From Mycosarcoma maydis (lineage: Eukaryota > Basidiomycota > Ustilaginomycetes > Ustilaginales), in NCBI RefSeq assembly GCF_000328475.2, contig NC_026482.1:186001-250000 (forward strand): a stretch of DNA of 64,000 bases. The letters are read 5' to 3'. Each line of letters starts with the position of its first letter. Within the stretch, counting starts at the first letter, position 1. A model generated the notes under the pieces. The model worked only from the letters and a program-made list of their open reading frames with translations. It ran no database searches and was not told the origin of the DNA. A program made the position numbers and the translations under genes. Positions 1 to 13,400 of the stretch are shown here, piece after piece.

Positions 1-1916
1 CCGCGTCGGCCTTCCAACTTGATCTTTTCGACGTAATCGGGAAAAAGAAAGCCGTGCGAATAGGCGGTACCCGCCTTTGGATGGTCATAGATCCAGCAGC
101 GTTCAGCCACCCAGTGAATGCCGGATCGATTTGGATGCAAGTTAATCCACTGAGCCACCTTTTTGTCCTCCTTGCCCTTGACGTGATGCAGCACGTTTGC
201 TGAATGCGCCACGTACTGCACTAGGTCGCTGGACAGCGCGTAACACTCACCGCCCATGAACCAGTTGCGGATGAGATAGCCCCAATAGGTCATCTGGCGA
301 GGTGCAACGCGGAGATGACGCTCAAGCTCTTGAAGGAAGATGTACGCATCGTCGTCGGCTTTGACCACATAATCGGCCTTCTTCCAGAGCACTTGGTAGC
401 GTTGCGGCTGGTCAGCAGTGCCACCGAGCACTTCACGCGTTTGCCCATGGCCGTTGCCGCGCTGTCTCGGCTCATCGAGGTGAGCGCCTAGAGGGCGCTG
501 TGAAGTTTGCTGATCGACAGCGCGTAAGAAGGGCACGGTAGCATTCTCTGCAGCCCATTGAAAGTAGGCGTGCGTCTTGCCTCTGTTCATGTTCTCGTCT
601 ATATCGAGCACAACAATGTCATTGAATGTCTCCATTTCGAGCGCGACTCGCCTCGCGTGTGCGTTACGCGGTTTTCCGATGATAAATTTGACCTGGACAT
701 GGCTGGTCGGCCTACCCGTGCTCGGATCGAGCGGAAGCTCATGTGTGGCATAAGTGCTTCGAATGAGATGGCGGCGCTCGTAGGAGCTATCGACGCTAAA
801 GACGCCGACAAACACGTCGACGGGAGCGAGTGCGTCGGCGTAGGCGTGCGGAAAGGAGGACTGATTCTGACAGTAAGTGCGCCACTGCGCATGCTCCTTG
901 TCGGGATTAAGGATGTAGATGATGAGTTTGGTGACCGAGGCTACAAAACTGGCGATGAGCACGAGCGCCAGAATGATGGTAATGGGATGAATGGGTCCAA
1001 AGGCGGTTCGAAAGAGCTTGATGAAAAAAGAGCCAAGCATGCTCACGGGATGCGTCCATACAGACGAAGACCTGCGACCACGGCTGCGGTCCTTGGATGC
1101 AGATGAGGCAGTGGAAAAGAGTGCCTTGTCCGTCTTGGAACTGCGATTCCACCTGGATTTCTTGAGGCTGCGTGAACGAGTTGTACCTGTGAGCGGGGCA
1201 TAAGAGACACTCGACTTGTTCCAGAAGGGCTCGCCGCGAAAACTTTTTGTGATAGAGCTAAAGACCGACGTAGCAGCGGAATTGGCACTGCTTGCACGCC
1301 GCGCACGCCGCAGCTTGGCACTATCATCGCACTCCGAGACGTCGGATTCGGTCATGTCAGCGATCTGCTGGTTGGTGAGGTTGACGCCAACAAGAGGCGT
1401 ACGAGCAGCACTAGCCTGGTTTGGATTAGAAGTTGACGCTATCGGTGTGAGGTCGCCGTCGGTGGATGATGCATAGCCAGTGGAAGCCTCGTTGTGCAGC
1501 CTCGGACGTCTGAATTGAGGCCACGAGCGATCATCCAAAGTGCAGCTGTCGCGATCTGGGCCACCGTTGGCATTGAATGACACAGGGTGCGAGTCCGAAA
1601 CCGATGGTTCTGGCCAGTATTTTGAGGGCGAGGATGGGCCAGCAGCAGCGGGAGAGACTGAAGAGGAGGGGAGGCTGTTGACAGAGGCATCGAACGATGC
1701 ATGCTCATATCTGCTGGATCTGGTTGCGCCACGATGCACTGCCAATGTGCCGTCGCTTGCTGGGGCAGAATGTGACTCGTGAGATAGGTGGAAGCGTGGT
1801 GGTTCCGTGGAGGGGGTTCGAGTGAAGGGATGTCGTTGGACAGCAGTGGGACTCACGGGCGAGCTTGAGCCGGCGCTGGCGTTGTCCCTGCAAGACGACC
1901 TGGAGTTGCCTGACAT
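1..1916 (-). CDS. GT31-type beta-1,3-galactosyltransferase-like protein (partial, C-terminus outside window)
   Basis: An open frame runs from an ATG at 1916 to the window edge, giving 638 codons without a stop. The first ~300 residues are Ser/Pro-rich and probably cytosolic. One hydrophobic segment (around residues 310-335, encoded near 912-985) would anchor a type II Golgi or ER membrane protein. The lumenal part carries family 31 glycosyltransferase marks: VFVGVFSVD followed by RRHLIRSTYA, a VLDIDENMNRGK stretch, the metal-binding VVKADDDAYIF motif (near 340-365), and YWGYLIRN..MGGECYALS followed by a GKEDKKVA segment (near 150-180). From the family, it would transfer a hexose, probably galactose, from a UDP-sugar onto a glycan. 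The exact acceptor cannot be told. The gene is read away from the arrestin-like gene to its right. Confidence 0.8.
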   Translation of the reverse strand, partial: MSGNSRSSCRDNASAGSSSPVSPTAVQRHPFTRTPSTEPPRFHLSHESHSAPASDGTLAVHRGATRSSRYEHASFDASVNSLPSSSVSPAAAGPSSPSKYWPEPSVSDSHPVSFNANGGPDRDSCTLDDRSWPQFRRPRLHNEASTGYASSTDGDLTPIASTSNPNQASAARTPLVGVNLTNQQIADMTESDVSECDDSAKLRRARRASSANSAATSVFSSITKSFRGEPFWNKSSVSYAPLTGTTRSRSLKKSRWNRSSKTDKALFSTASSASKDRSRGRRSSSVWTHPVSMLGSFFIKLFRTAFGPIHPITIILALVLIASFVASVTKLIIYILNPDKEHAQWRTYCQNQSSFPHAYADALAPVDVFVGVFSVDSSYERRHLIRSTYATHELPLDPSTGRPTSHVQVKFIIGKPRNAHARRVALEMETFNDIVVLDIDENMNRGKTHAYFQWAAENATVPFLRAVDQQTSQRPLGAHLDEPRQRGNGHGQTREVLGGTADQPQRYQVLWKKADYVVKADDDAYIFLQELERHLRVAPRQMTYWGYLIRNWFMGGECYALSSDLVQYVAHSANVLHHVKGKEDKKVAQWINLHPNRSGIHWVAERCWIYDHPKAGTAYSHGFLFPDYVEKIKLEGRR

Positions 1917-2430
1917 GATCACTGATGATACTGCCGAGCGCAGGTTGCTATACGGATGAGGCCTTGTTCTCCGCGTCGTCTGACATGAGATTGCAAGCTT
2001 GGTGCGAGGCGAAGCGGAGTGACGCAATAGCTGAGGCACGAAGTACGAAGGACAAACCGACTCGTGACTGTTGGGTGAGGACGCGACAATAAAGAAGTGC
2101 GAAAGAAACACTTGATGGTCAACGCAGCCGAGTCCATGAGCGGATGCTCAGTTGCAGTGGCAACGGCAGAGCCAACAGTCGCGGTGTGTGAAAGAGGTGA
2201 CGATGAAGGAAAGAGCGAAAGCAGACGTCAACATTGTTCCTAAACGGGATTCAATTCAACTCACAGACCCACGTTGACTTGCTCACCACGTTGACTGTAC
2301 GTTACTCACTCAGTGACAGTGTGTGCTTGTGAACGGGTGTGTGCATGTGTTTTTGTACTCACGACTCGGGCCTGTGCCTGTGCGCAAAGGCTGCACTGCA
2401 CGGTGGAGACACTCACAATCGTGAATCACG

Positions 2431-2451
2431 CGAACCACGAATCACGAATTG
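2431..2451. repeat. Heptamer array, CGAAYCA type, 3 units
   Basis: Three 7-base units in a row: CGAACCA, CGAATCA, CGAATTG. They follow a GTGAATCACG palindromic motif. This is the same sequence family as the arrays at 19990 and 37239. Confidence 0.7.
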
Positions 2452-2590
2452 GGCGGTAATTTTGCGCGTCATCCACGGAATCGTTGCCTTTTTGCCAAGT
2501 TACCCACGACTCGTCCGTCATAACTCACACTCGTAACTGCCGCTAAAAAACGTCGATTTGCCGCACCTGTAGATTCTCATCGGCGTAAAT

Positions 2591-2623
2591 CTACGATCTA
2601 CGATCCACGATCCACGATCCACG
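2591..2623. repeat. Heptamer array, CYACGAT type, 4.7 units
   Basis: Two units of CTACGAT are followed by two full units and one partial unit of CCACGAT. The variant changes once and is then copied. Confidence 0.8.
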
Positions 2624-2672
2624 TTTGAAAACGAAAATGTTAGACCCCCTTTCTTCTACAGCTCCCACCGCC

Positions 2673-2707
2673 AGGCACGAGGCATGAGGCACGACGCGTG
2701 AGGCATG
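2673..2707. repeat. Heptamer array, AGGCAYG type, 5 units
   Basis: Units in order are AGGCACG, AGGCATG, AGGCACG, ACGCGTG and AGGCATG. The period is 7 throughout. Confidence 0.8.
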
Positions 2708-3809
2708 AAGTGAGGTTCCATGTTTGTTTCCCTTGCCTGTCTCGTCCGAATCGTGAATCGTGAATCACCTCCTCGCCTGTCATTTAGCGCCCGGCATGAC
2801 AACCATGCAGACACCTCGTCAAGCGTCCCAAGATCGAGATGGACGCCACTTTGCGATGCTATGGACACCCATCCGGTCAGATAAAGTGCACAGCCTCCTA
2901 TGCATGCCCACGCCGTGCAGGATCGAAAACGCAAAGTAGTCGGGACGGCAAGGATGAAATAAGTTACCGGGACAGTCGAATCGAGAGAGAAAAAATGATA
3001 TGGCTCAAAGGACGCGCGTTGGGCGGTCGATTTTTTTCATACTTGTTCCTTCTCTCTTCTTGCTGCTCTCTCACTGCTCACGGAGCTGTGAGCTGTGTTG
3101 TCATCATACCTGCTTACATCGTCTCCCTAAGGAGGGCAGATTACTATGGCTTGAATCTCAGACCATAGGCCGCAAACAACTTCGCCAAACCCTCAGCGCC
3201 ACCATTCCGGCTGCAGTGCCCGTCGATCCTTGAAGCAAGTCTGCAGATGAAGCCCTTGACACCCTTACCTAGTCTGCAATGCTCACGCTGTACTTTGCTA
3301 CTGTCATGCATCCCAGTCCAATGCGCTCTTGGTGCTCGCATTTTGTCTTGGTTCGCCGTAGATGTTGTTCCGTCCAGATTCCCCATTGCTCTTTGTTTTT
3401 GCTTTGCTTCCCCAACAGTTATGCCTCTCGTTTGGCGTAGCTAAGCGTACAACTAGCTCCTATGTAATGGTCACACAGCGCTTAGACTTTATCCTTGACT
3501 CGTTCAAGTGTCTCACCTTTCCCTGTCACCTCTTTGCCCCATCTGAAGTTGCTTTCAACCGCCTCAACTAGCTTTTGCCCCTTGACCTTAACCTCCATCC
3601 ATCCTCTCGTCTCGACATCAACGCCTATCTCGACATCGCATACCTTCAGCCATCAGAATTTACTCTAGTATCATCACCTAATCGCAACCATTGGCCTTTA
3701 ATCATCAACATAACATCATCAAGTTTCGATTTGAAGGCATTTCCACCAAGATTCGATCAATACGTTCTCTAGCACAGGCTCTGCTTGTTGCGATCAATCA
3801 TCCTTCAAC

Positions 3810-6800
3810 ATGTCTGGCCTAGGCATCGACTTTGGACACGAATCCGAGGCATACTCTACTGACACTGGCTCCCGCAAATCGGTCGCCTCTACTTCAACTT
3901 CTGGTTTTCACAGTCGTACACGAGCGCACATGATTCCCAAGAAATCGTCCATGAACAAGATGCGCGGTCTGCGACCCAAAACCGCCGAAGAAGATGCTCG
4001 ACGTGTGCGCATCGTCTCTGGCGAACCCGACGTGCTGGGACATGGAGCTTATACGGACGAAGACTTCTTGTCGCCCTCCAGTGCCGGCGAAGAGATCGTA
4101 ACACAGCCGCATCAGCTTCACAGTCTTAGCGCTGCAGTCGCTGCAGTCGCTGCTATGGGTGGCTACAGTACGGATACAGCACCGAGCAGCACCGAGACCG
4201 ATAGCGATCAGAGTCCAACGCTCACCGAGTCCTCCATCACCAGCGCTTCTTCCGCCGCCAGTAGCGCTAAGAAACACATTCACCAAGCTGGTCAACCTCA
4301 AGTCAACGTTGTGCGTGGCGCGGGGTCTAACCGAGTCAACAAATCAGCCTCAGCAGCAGCCAAGGGACGACCCGGCTCGGAACAGCTGATCACAGCTGGT
4401 AACAGATCGATTCAGAAGTGTACAAGCAACGCAAGTCTTGCCTCGGGCTACCGATCCGATGGAGCTTCGAGCCTCGGTAGGTCCGCTGAGATCCCTCGCG
4501 GCGTGGGACGTAACCGCGTCAGCATCAGAGGTGCTGCAAACCGTCAAGCTACTCTCCAGGCGCGACTTGGACCAAAAATTTCTGCTCGTGACTCGTCTGC
4601 AGCAACATCCGCCCCAGCTCAACCGTCCACTTCCAGCGCGCAGCGAGAGGTGATTTCTGATGACGAGACCGAAGTCCTCGTTCCGGACGGCTTTGGTGGA
4701 CACAAACGCACCAAACAGCCAAGGTCCAAGGTCGCCAAATGTGCAGCAACTCCTGGTGCTGCACCCTCCCCCTCTCTCTGAGAGGGNNNNNNNNNNNNNN
4801 NNNNNNNNNNNNNNNNNNNNNNNNNNNNNNNNNNNNNNNNNNNNNNNNNNNNNNNNNNNNNNNNNNNNNNNNNNNNNNNNNNNNNNTGTGATCCCCGAGT
4901 GGAGTTCCACCAAATTGGAGCTCTCAGGTGCGCGTGACTGCCATTCTTGGATCCAGATATGCCCTGTTTCGATGCAAAGCAGTCTCAGTTCCAGCAAGTC
5001 TACTGCGTCCTTGTCGCACTCTCGAACCTTCAGCCAAGGCCCGAAAGCTAGTCTCATGCAAAGTCCCGATATCCAGACCGAGCTGCCTGCTCAGCCTAAT
5101 GACCAGCCGCTTCACGTCGAGGGATCCACAAAGGCAGCTGCACACGAGCAAAATCTTCGTTCACGCACTTCTCTTGCCAGCGTTTCGATGCGTAGCAAAC
5201 GCGGACTACAGGGACTGGAAGAGGCGGAGCGAGGCGAGGCACTAGTCAGCCTGGACCACTACCGCATGACGTACGATACCGGACTGCCCATCCTTCCTCA
5301 CGAGATCACGACCCTGGATCAGGACAGCGTGATGGGATCGGCACGACCCGGTGCTGCTCACACCATGGAAACATCAGTCAGCCAAACAGGTCTGCCCGCT
5401 TCGTCTTCCGTCTCTAATCATCTCAACGCGTCACCTGAAAAAAGCGGTGAGAGTGGAGCATTGATGACTGGCGCCAAGATCAGGACCCGTCCACGAAGAA
5501 GTCTTTCCGACACCAACCTCAGCAATGCTCTGCTGGCGCGCCATGGTACACTTCTCAGTACCAACGCCAACCCGTTGCGCAGAAGCAAGGAGTTAGATCG
5601 ACTTCTTGGCAACTCGGACCGCAAGTTGCCTTCGTCTGCCGCCAAGCCGATGACTAACGAGGCTCAGATCAAAGCAGGTCTCAAGCGCAGCAATGCTGTC
5701 GCTGCCAACGTGGCGCCACCACCTGCAGCGCTCGAGCAGGGCAAAGCAAGCAAGGCTCGTGTTGAGGTGGATCTGGTCCTCGAATCTGACCTAGTCGTCG
5801 AAGGAGGGACGTTGCAAGGTCGAATGCAAATCCGTGTACGCAAGGGCTCGGAAAAGGAAGGCGGCGTCTTCCTGGCTCAGCCCAAGATTCGTGTCGTTGG
5901 GTTCGAGGAGTTGCTTGCTGACGATACACGCTACATTTTCTACCACCACGCCTCAGTCATCGATGGCGATCGCTCCAACAATGGTCCAAGTGAGCCGTAC
6001 TATCTGCATGGCTCACCCACACTCTCTTCGCCTGAAACGGCACAGTTCTCGGCTCTGGCTTGCTTCTCTGGTGGACCGGATGCAGAGGGATATGCTGAGG
6101 GCAAAGTTGGTTCGCACTCAATCCCGTTCTCGCTCGAACTGCCCGTATCGAAAGGTGTCAAAGGTAGCTATCGTGGCAAAAATGCAGTCGTACGTTACAT
6201 CGTCATTGGATCGGTCAAGCTCAAGTCCGCTTCTGGTGCCAACCGATCCATTGCGCACTTCTACCGACACGTTGACCTGTTCCCCTACCTTAATCCTGCC
6301 GTTGTACTATCGAGCGCGCCCAAGCCGATTCAAGCGACCAGTTCCAAGAGCCTCTTCCTCGGCGGCTCTGGCAAGGTACATCTCATGGCCAGCCTGCATC
6401 GCAACACTTGGGTAGCGGGCCAGCGTGTCTATATCAATGTCGGCGTTCAAAACGATACAAGCAAAAAGATCAATGGTATGACGCTCTCTCTTATTCGCAC
6501 CGTGACGCTATACAAGCCGCGCCCGGAGCTCAATGTGGACGGGATGGCGTCACGCAGGGACCTGGATCCGGATGCATGCTCGACGTCGACGACACGCAAG
6601 AAGATCGCAGAGGAGGAACTGGAAATGGGACAAAAAGGCAGTCGAGGTGTCGTCACGGCTCGTGGCTGGTGGACAGGTGTCGAGGCGGGTGAGCGAGTCG
6701 AGTCGACTCATTACATGCAGATTCCAGCGGATGCGCTGTCCATCTCGCGAGGTCGTCACGTCGAGGTGGTGTACAGCATCAAAGTCTCGATCGGCAGTTC

Positions 6801-9213
6801 GCTCTCTTCCGATGTGTCGGTGGAACTGCCTATCCGAGTGATCAACTTTGTCTCGCTCGACCCGCCGCCTCTGAGGAAAGCCGTCAATCCAAGAATCAGC
6901 GCCGACGCTACGCGCAGCTGGGCTGCTCCTGGAAGCGTCTTTAGCGATGCCAACTCTCCAGCCAGCGCCGGCAGCGCTACGGGAGGCGAGTCTGATCCAA
7001 TGGTGGCGCGACTCAAGTCGGTCGATGCGATGCGCTCGCCAGGAAAGACCGAGATCTCGTTGCAGAATTACAACCAGCATCCGCAGGCAGCGAGACTTCT
7101 CTCTCCTGGTGAAGTCGCAGCTGAACAGACGAGGAGGTTGCAGCATCAAAAGTCGCTCGATTTTATCAACCACGCCATCCGCAGTGCTGCTGCTCGACGG
7201 GGTGTCAATGTCACACCCACGATGTCAAGCTCTTCGGCGCGCACGCCTAGCCCAGCAGGGCTTGGAATCGGACTGGGAATGCTCGAGAGCTTTTCTGGCT
7301 CTGACAGCAACCGAAGCTACAGCCCGGGTGCGAACAGCACCACCCACGTTCTCCCCAGGGCTGACACCGATCGCTACGAAGAAGGTGACGACACAAAGAC
7401 ACCCATTGCCACCTCACGCCATTCATCGCACGCGCCTCAGCAGTTTTTCCCACCAGGTTGTGAACCGTACGAACAACACCACCATCAAGCACATCAAGCT
7501 CGCCACGCTGAAACGTACTCTCACCAGCCCGTCACTCTGCACCTTCCGGACGGCATGCATCACATGCAGCAGATGCAGATGCAGATGCAAATGTACCGAA
7601 TGCAGATGACTAATCCTGCCTACTTGCAACGCACCAGCCCAGGTGGTGGTGGCGCGGGATTGCTACCTATGCTGCGAATCAACAACACCAACGCCGTATC
7701 GCTCGACGAGATCGGCGATGACTACGATGACGACAATGAAGAGGCACAGCAACGAGCAAACGAGACATTGACGTTGAACGACGAATCCATGGCCGAGATG
7801 AACATGGTGATTGGTTCCGCACAGCTCGACTATGAAGAGTTTGGTCAGTTTGACGATAGCATCCATGTCAACGATGTTTACGAGCATGAAGACGAGCATC
7901 TACCGATCCTTGAGGAGGCCAAGAGGCGAGATGGCACCGCAAAGTCCGAAGGCTGGTCGCTCCACCGCAGAGGCTCTGCCGAAGAAGAGGATGAAGAGCA
8001 ACGGATGGCCGAAGAAGAAGCGGATGACGTTGCGGAGGTGTCTAGCATCATGCAGGCCATCAGCACCGCACCACCCGTCGCACCACAGGAGCATAGACGC
8101 CAAGCTGCTCGTCCTTCTGCTACTTCGGCTTCTTCGACAGTTTTGCCCGTAGCTGCTGTCGATCGCCAGCTACCTGAATCTCATATTCCTACACGTGGCA
8201 ACGCTCGCTTCTGCCCCAAGCAAGACGCTTTGGCCCATGTCACAAAGCCACTCAATATCACCAAGGATCCCACTGGCGGGAGTACCGCCACCTTATTACC
8301 ACACCAAGTAGTGCAAGCCAAAGTATCTACCGAGCAGCTTGGTGACCAGCCTGTCTCTGTCATAGTGCCGATTGCGTCACAAGCGTTGAGCGCGGCCAAT
8401 CTCAAGCGGCATTCGGACAACCTCTCGTACCGCTTCCAGCAGCAGCAAGTACAGAAGACGATGCACGGACGACATCGTTCCACACATTCGGTTTCGGGTT
8501 TGAAGCCTCTTCTGCTTCAACCAAAGGCGACGAGCGTGGGTGGGTCTTCGGCTGGATCACGTACGCCTGATTCTCCTCGTGAGACAGGACGTGAGGATGG
8601 ATTCAAGTCTCCCGAAAGCGTTGCTAGTAACGTGCCTGAGACGGGACAGTCAAAGCATCCTAAGCTAGAAAGTGCCGACATGCAAACCGGTCTGCCGCGA
8701 TCTTCGACACTTACATCCATCTCAAAGACGGTTCAACCACCTACGCTTCGTCATTCGGATAGCACGTCTTCGCTGACCAGCCACTCGACTGCGGAACCAG
8801 CTGGGGCACTTTCACGCTCTCACTCGACACACAACCTGCGAGGAGCATGCGTCTTGGTCCCCTCGGTACGCAACAAGATCGCCATGTTGGAATCACGCAC
8901 TTCCACACTGCGCGAATTCACCGGCGTGGCAACGACAGTCACTACAGGAAGCAGCCCTGCGGCTAGCCCGATGAAATCTTCGGCTTCCACAGGTAAAGTG
9001 TCGATGATGGCAGAGAGAGTCGAGCGAACCAGCAGCTTGACCCCGTCCGCTTCGGGTAGGTTGGGTAGAAAAGGTAGTTGGATGTCCACCGCTGAAAGTG
9101 AGGATGGCGCCGGGTCGATTGTGAGTTCGGTGGTTACTGTGCCCGAGTACATGAAGACAGTCGCAAGTACAGGTGGAGTGTTTCATGCACCGATGCTGAA
9201 AAAGTTGCGATAG
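3810..9213 (+). CDS. Alpha-arrestin-like protein, interrupted by an assembly gap
   Basis: The start is the ATG at 3810 (context CAACATGTC). The frame is open to 4781, a few bases before a 100-N gap (4787-4886), and continues after the gap in what reads as another frame until the stop at 9213. I take both parts as one gene of about 1,770 or more residues. The TGA at 4779-4781 lies in a CT-rich stretch at the contig end and may be a sequence error or the edge of a misassembly. After the gap, an arrestin N-like beta-sandwich (about 5758-6330, VDLVLESDLVVEGGTLQG) is followed by an arrestin C-like part (about 6370-6860, GKVHLMASLHRNTWVAGQ). Long Ser/Ala-rich disordered flanks and a Met/Gln run (7555-7610) follow. 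Alpha-arrestins usually recruit a Rsp5/Nedd4 ligase to membrane transporters. I see no canonical PPxY; a C-terminal VPEY (near 9140) is the closest match. Confidence 0.75.
4787..4886. other. Assembly gap (100 N) inside the arrestin-like gene
   Basis: Exactly 100 unknown bases, which is the usual placeholder for a gap of unknown size. The left flank is a CT-rich simple stretch. Reading frame cannot be carried across. Confidence 0.99.
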
Positions 9214-10440
9214 AGCTCTCCTCTCGTCCCCTTTGACTGCTGTTCGTTAGGGACTGTTTCTACCAGATCCTTCTCTTTCGCTTTACTTGTACATAGCTTT
9301 CCTTGTCTTGTCTGGAATGGACCCCGAATGTTCGACTGATTGCTGCATCTCTGTGCGAGCAAGACCAGCACGAATCCGCTGTTTTAGGTGAAGCGTCAGC
9401 ATACGAGTTAGAGCGCGCGTTTGTCTGATTCATCACATGACTCTGCTGGTCTAAGGATGCACACCCCTGCGTGCAACCGATGCTGGAGATGAATTAGCAT
9501 TGCATCGGAGGAGCCTCAGACTAAGTTAGGTATAGCCGCTGTAGGAACGTCTCGTTTGCTTTGAATGCAAGCGCCAGACGCAGAAGCACAGTCATGAGCT
9601 GCTGCGGCAAGTGCTGGTAGAGTCTTTGCGGACGCTTGCCTTTGCATATTGGTGTGTTCAAGAGTGTCATTCTGTGTACCTCGCTTCGGCATCATGATGT
9701 GGAAGGCCACTCGTGACTTGGTCGATGCGACCTATCCACTGGAGTCAACTTGCGTCAAATCACGCCCAATCACGAAGCAATTTAAGAAACGCTCGCGGTG
9801 ACATTCGTGATTCGAGAAGGGCGAAAGTGCGATTCGAGTCGTTCGACTTTTGTCGGCATGGTTAACGCGTTGAGAAAAAAAATGAGAAGCTTGAACCCTC
9901 AACGAGCCTGCGATGCACACCCATGAGAGTGACCTCACGGCAGCCGACCAGAGGCTTCGGTCTGACCAGAACGCAGCGCCACAAAAACAAGAACAAAAAG
10001 TGTGTAACCAGAGTTCAGCAACCTGTTTTTCGAGCCAATGCGCTGACATCGAACCAGACACACCCTTGGCAAAGCACCTCTGACGGGTGTGCAGAGGGCA
10101 AATCCTGGTACCAGCGGAGGATGAGGAAGGCTTATTAATAAAATTTGAGGCTCGCGGCGACTTGACTTGGAATCACAAGGCGAAATCGAAACTCCGATCT
10201 GGCGAGCAAAGAAAGCCTCTGCGGAGCGGCCTAAAAAACGCCAGTTGCTGCGCATGAAACGACCATGTGTTGGTAGGTCCACGCATTGAAGGCCGCCAGT
10301 GACGAGTGTTTCAGTTTGCAAGCAGAGCTCGCAGCCGTTGACTTGACCATGGTTTACCAAGGCGTGGCCAGTCTTTGCTTGAAATCCTCGTTGCCCTGGT
10401 GCGTGCTAAGTTGAGCCACGACACGGGAGTCATGGTGAGC

Positions 10441-10462
10441 TGTACTGTACTGTACTGTACTG
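10441..10462. repeat. TGTAC pentamer microsatellite
   Basis: Four perfect TGTAC units followed by TG. The related string ACAGTACTGTACAGTAGG occurs near 13345. Confidence 0.85.
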
Positions 10463-13400
10463 GACGAATCATTGCAGAACCGAAGACGATCCAAGGCGAT
10501 CCTAGGGGGATCTCTGTAAATGATCGACTAAGGCGGAACGGCTTTCGAGACGCCGGCGAGCGGCACGCCTCGCTTCGGACAAAAGGATGAAGACCGCAAC
10601 TGCACAACCAGTGGCTTACGCCTCTCCTTGTCTTGACTCGTCTGTGCCTACATTTTTGGTGGTGTGAAGGTCCGAATTAGGGCGAGCTTAGCAGCAAGAC
10701 GCAGTGGCCACCGATCGTGAGCGCACCATCGAGAGTTGCGGCTGATGTCTATGGTTGTCAACCACGGTAGTTGTCCCGATTCACGATTCGAGCTATGCGT
10801 CAGCGGCGTGTCAGAATCGTCATCTTCTCCCAAGGAAACGGCACGCATGCCATTGCATACCACGAGCTGGTGCTGGTTGGGGAAAGAGGAGGAACGTCGA
10901 AAAATCACTGTGATCTCACCGTGATCGAAGAACACCCTGCACGAAGCTCGACTTGAAGAATAAGAGCCGAACCTAGTCAATCTTCGCTAACTTATGTCAA
11001 CAGCGCCTCCAACATCGTTTGATATACTTGACCGCTCGAGTCGTCATTCGCTCGCTGCTCGACTAGATTTGCAACCCGACCTGCAGCAAAGCACAGGTGG
11101 CTATGCACATGTTGGCGCTACAGTTATGTCAATGAGCTCGACAAACGCAACCCGCCGTCTTCTGAGCAAGAAAACAAATTCATTCATTCACTTGATTCGC
11201 CTTGGAGCTTTGGGAGAATAGCCTCATCATCGCTCGAAGTCCAACAGACAAAACTCAAGCTCGAAGGTTGTCTATCAAGCTGATCAGCTGATCTGTCGGA
11301 GCCAAACCGAAAGCGCAACTCGATGTCACTTTCTGCGAGCGCTTGTGGTTACTGCTCAACTTCGGGTGATTCGTGTGTGTGTTTGCTGGCTAGCTGCTTC
11401 AGAGCGGCGGTGAAAATAGGTTTGAGGTAGCATTCTACCGGATCTGCCTAGATAACGTGGGAAAAAGCACGACGAGGTCAGGCGGCTGCCTTTGTAAAAG
11501 CACATCAAAGCGCACTCTCCCATTAAAGATCAGCAGCACGCAATCCAATCGCGCTTGCTTTGATCTCTGTCACTGGAGTCCACCTTCACGACGCAAGATT
11601 GTCTTTTCGGCGTCTGCGTTTGTCGACGATTCACGATTGCGAGCCGACGGCATTCACGATGCACGGATCTGTCGGTAGAGACGAAGCGACGAGAGATCGG
11701 CAAGCAACATTCACGATTTTCAGAACCAGAGCAAGAAGCTCGGCTGCGTACGCGTATGCGTTTGCGATGGATCGCAGAGATCGCGATGAACAGCAATCAA
11801 GATCGTAAACCAGGAATTACAAAAACGGCACGTTGTGTAGACACACATCTTTGCAGTCACGAGTCGTGAGTGGGGTTGACCTTGCCTTGGTCAGGATCTT
11901 TCGCGTATAGATCAAGGAATACGAGTCGTGATTAACTAGTAACTAACTTACTTCAAGCTCATCACTCACGACTGCACCAATTCGTTTCAAATGCGGTGGA
12001 CCAAATCGATGAAAAATACAACGTGAGATACTGCGTGCTGTAATACAGTGTAACCGTGTGTCAGATGAAAATGAAGCCCCAACGTCGACCACTGTCAACC
12101 CGCCGTGTGCGCCGCTTGCACCGCCGCTCGCTCGTCATAACAGAAGCAACTGGAGCCGCAAGCGAATCGTGAATCAGCTCGTGGCATTTGCCCCAGCTCC
12201 GAAATTTCGGGAATGGATGTTGGCGATTATTCGGTGGTTCACGCACGAAAAAAAGTGTTTATTATGAATATTTTAAATCCCAAAGCCACAATTAGAATGT
12301 CTGAAATTGGTAGTCAAAATTATAATTTTTTAGTATAATAAGTTGATGAATGAAGTTAGGAATATCATTACAACTCTTCACGCTCCAAATCACGAATTGA
12401 ACGGCTTCCCTCGTCAACCAAAATTGCTTGCCATTATCAAATATATTCACATTAATCTTTATTTAAACCGCAGCATCGAATCGCACAGGCTTCTGTGCTC
12501 TTTAACCGTCATCCAAAATCTTTGTTGTTCGGTGAACTTCACGCGAATCAGAGGGTAGTCTGGTCATCTTTCTGCATGGGTTAGCTCCGTAGATTTCGGC
12601 GACAGTACGCTTCGTGATGTTGCGATCATCTTACCGACGAGGCGCAGCGTAGTACAGTATGTGAGTGTGCCTTTGGCGAGAAAACAAGTCAGTTACTGCA
12701 TGATAGAACAACCATTTCTCGCCAACCTTTTTCAACTCCTTTTTTTTACCCTACTTCCAAAATCACTTTCAGCATTCGTGAATCGTGACTCGTGATGAGG
12801 CGTGGGGCAATACTCAAGAGTGTATCAGGAAATCGTGAAAATCGTGAATGGTGGCAGCTCTACTCTATTCACGATTTTTTGTTGAAAAATTTCATTCAAG
12901 CGAGCTGGGGCGGTTGCAGCACATTGGCTGCACAAAACTGCTCCTTCTTGTCAGAGACACATCCATCGGCAAACAGTGGTCGGAATGACCGACGAATGCA
13001 ATGCAACAAGCTGTGCACATTCGTGATTCACGAATTGCCAGTTGTGAGTGTCGTCGTCTCCTGAACCCAAGCCTAGCCACTCATCATATAACGTTATCCC
13101 AACTACAACGGGACAGGCTGTCGTGCAGGTAGCTAGGTGGTCTGGCTTCGTCTACTAGTTGTCATGTCCGCCAAGACGTTGTTTGCCAACCACCGAGTGA
13201 GAAGAGAGATCAGCTCAAGCGATAGGTATAGCTGTGCGGCTAGTTGGCCGGTCTGTGTTGGGTGAGAGCAAGCGCAGACGGAGCATTGAGAGGCAGAAGA
13301 ATCGTGAATACTGCCAACGAATCACGGATTGGATGCAGCAATACAGTACTGTACAGTAGGCAGCGGCGACACACACAAAATTGAGAGTCAGCTTCAACCT

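Larger units (their letters stand above)
1917..3809. other. Intergenic region between divergent genes, with heptamer repeats
   Basis: No credible coding region is visible. The stretch holds the upstream regions of the glycosyltransferase (left) and the arrestin-like gene (right). It contains three short heptamer arrays (2431-2451, 2591-2623, 2673-2707) and isolated AATCGTG motifs (around 2750-2770). The pyrimidine-rich segment 3540-3800 is probably the 5' untranslated leader of the arrestin-like gene. Confidence 0.6.

Noticed and set aside
4350..5057. Minus-strand open frame across the first N gap
   Set aside because: It is a shadow of the arrestin-like gene and is held open only by the N run.
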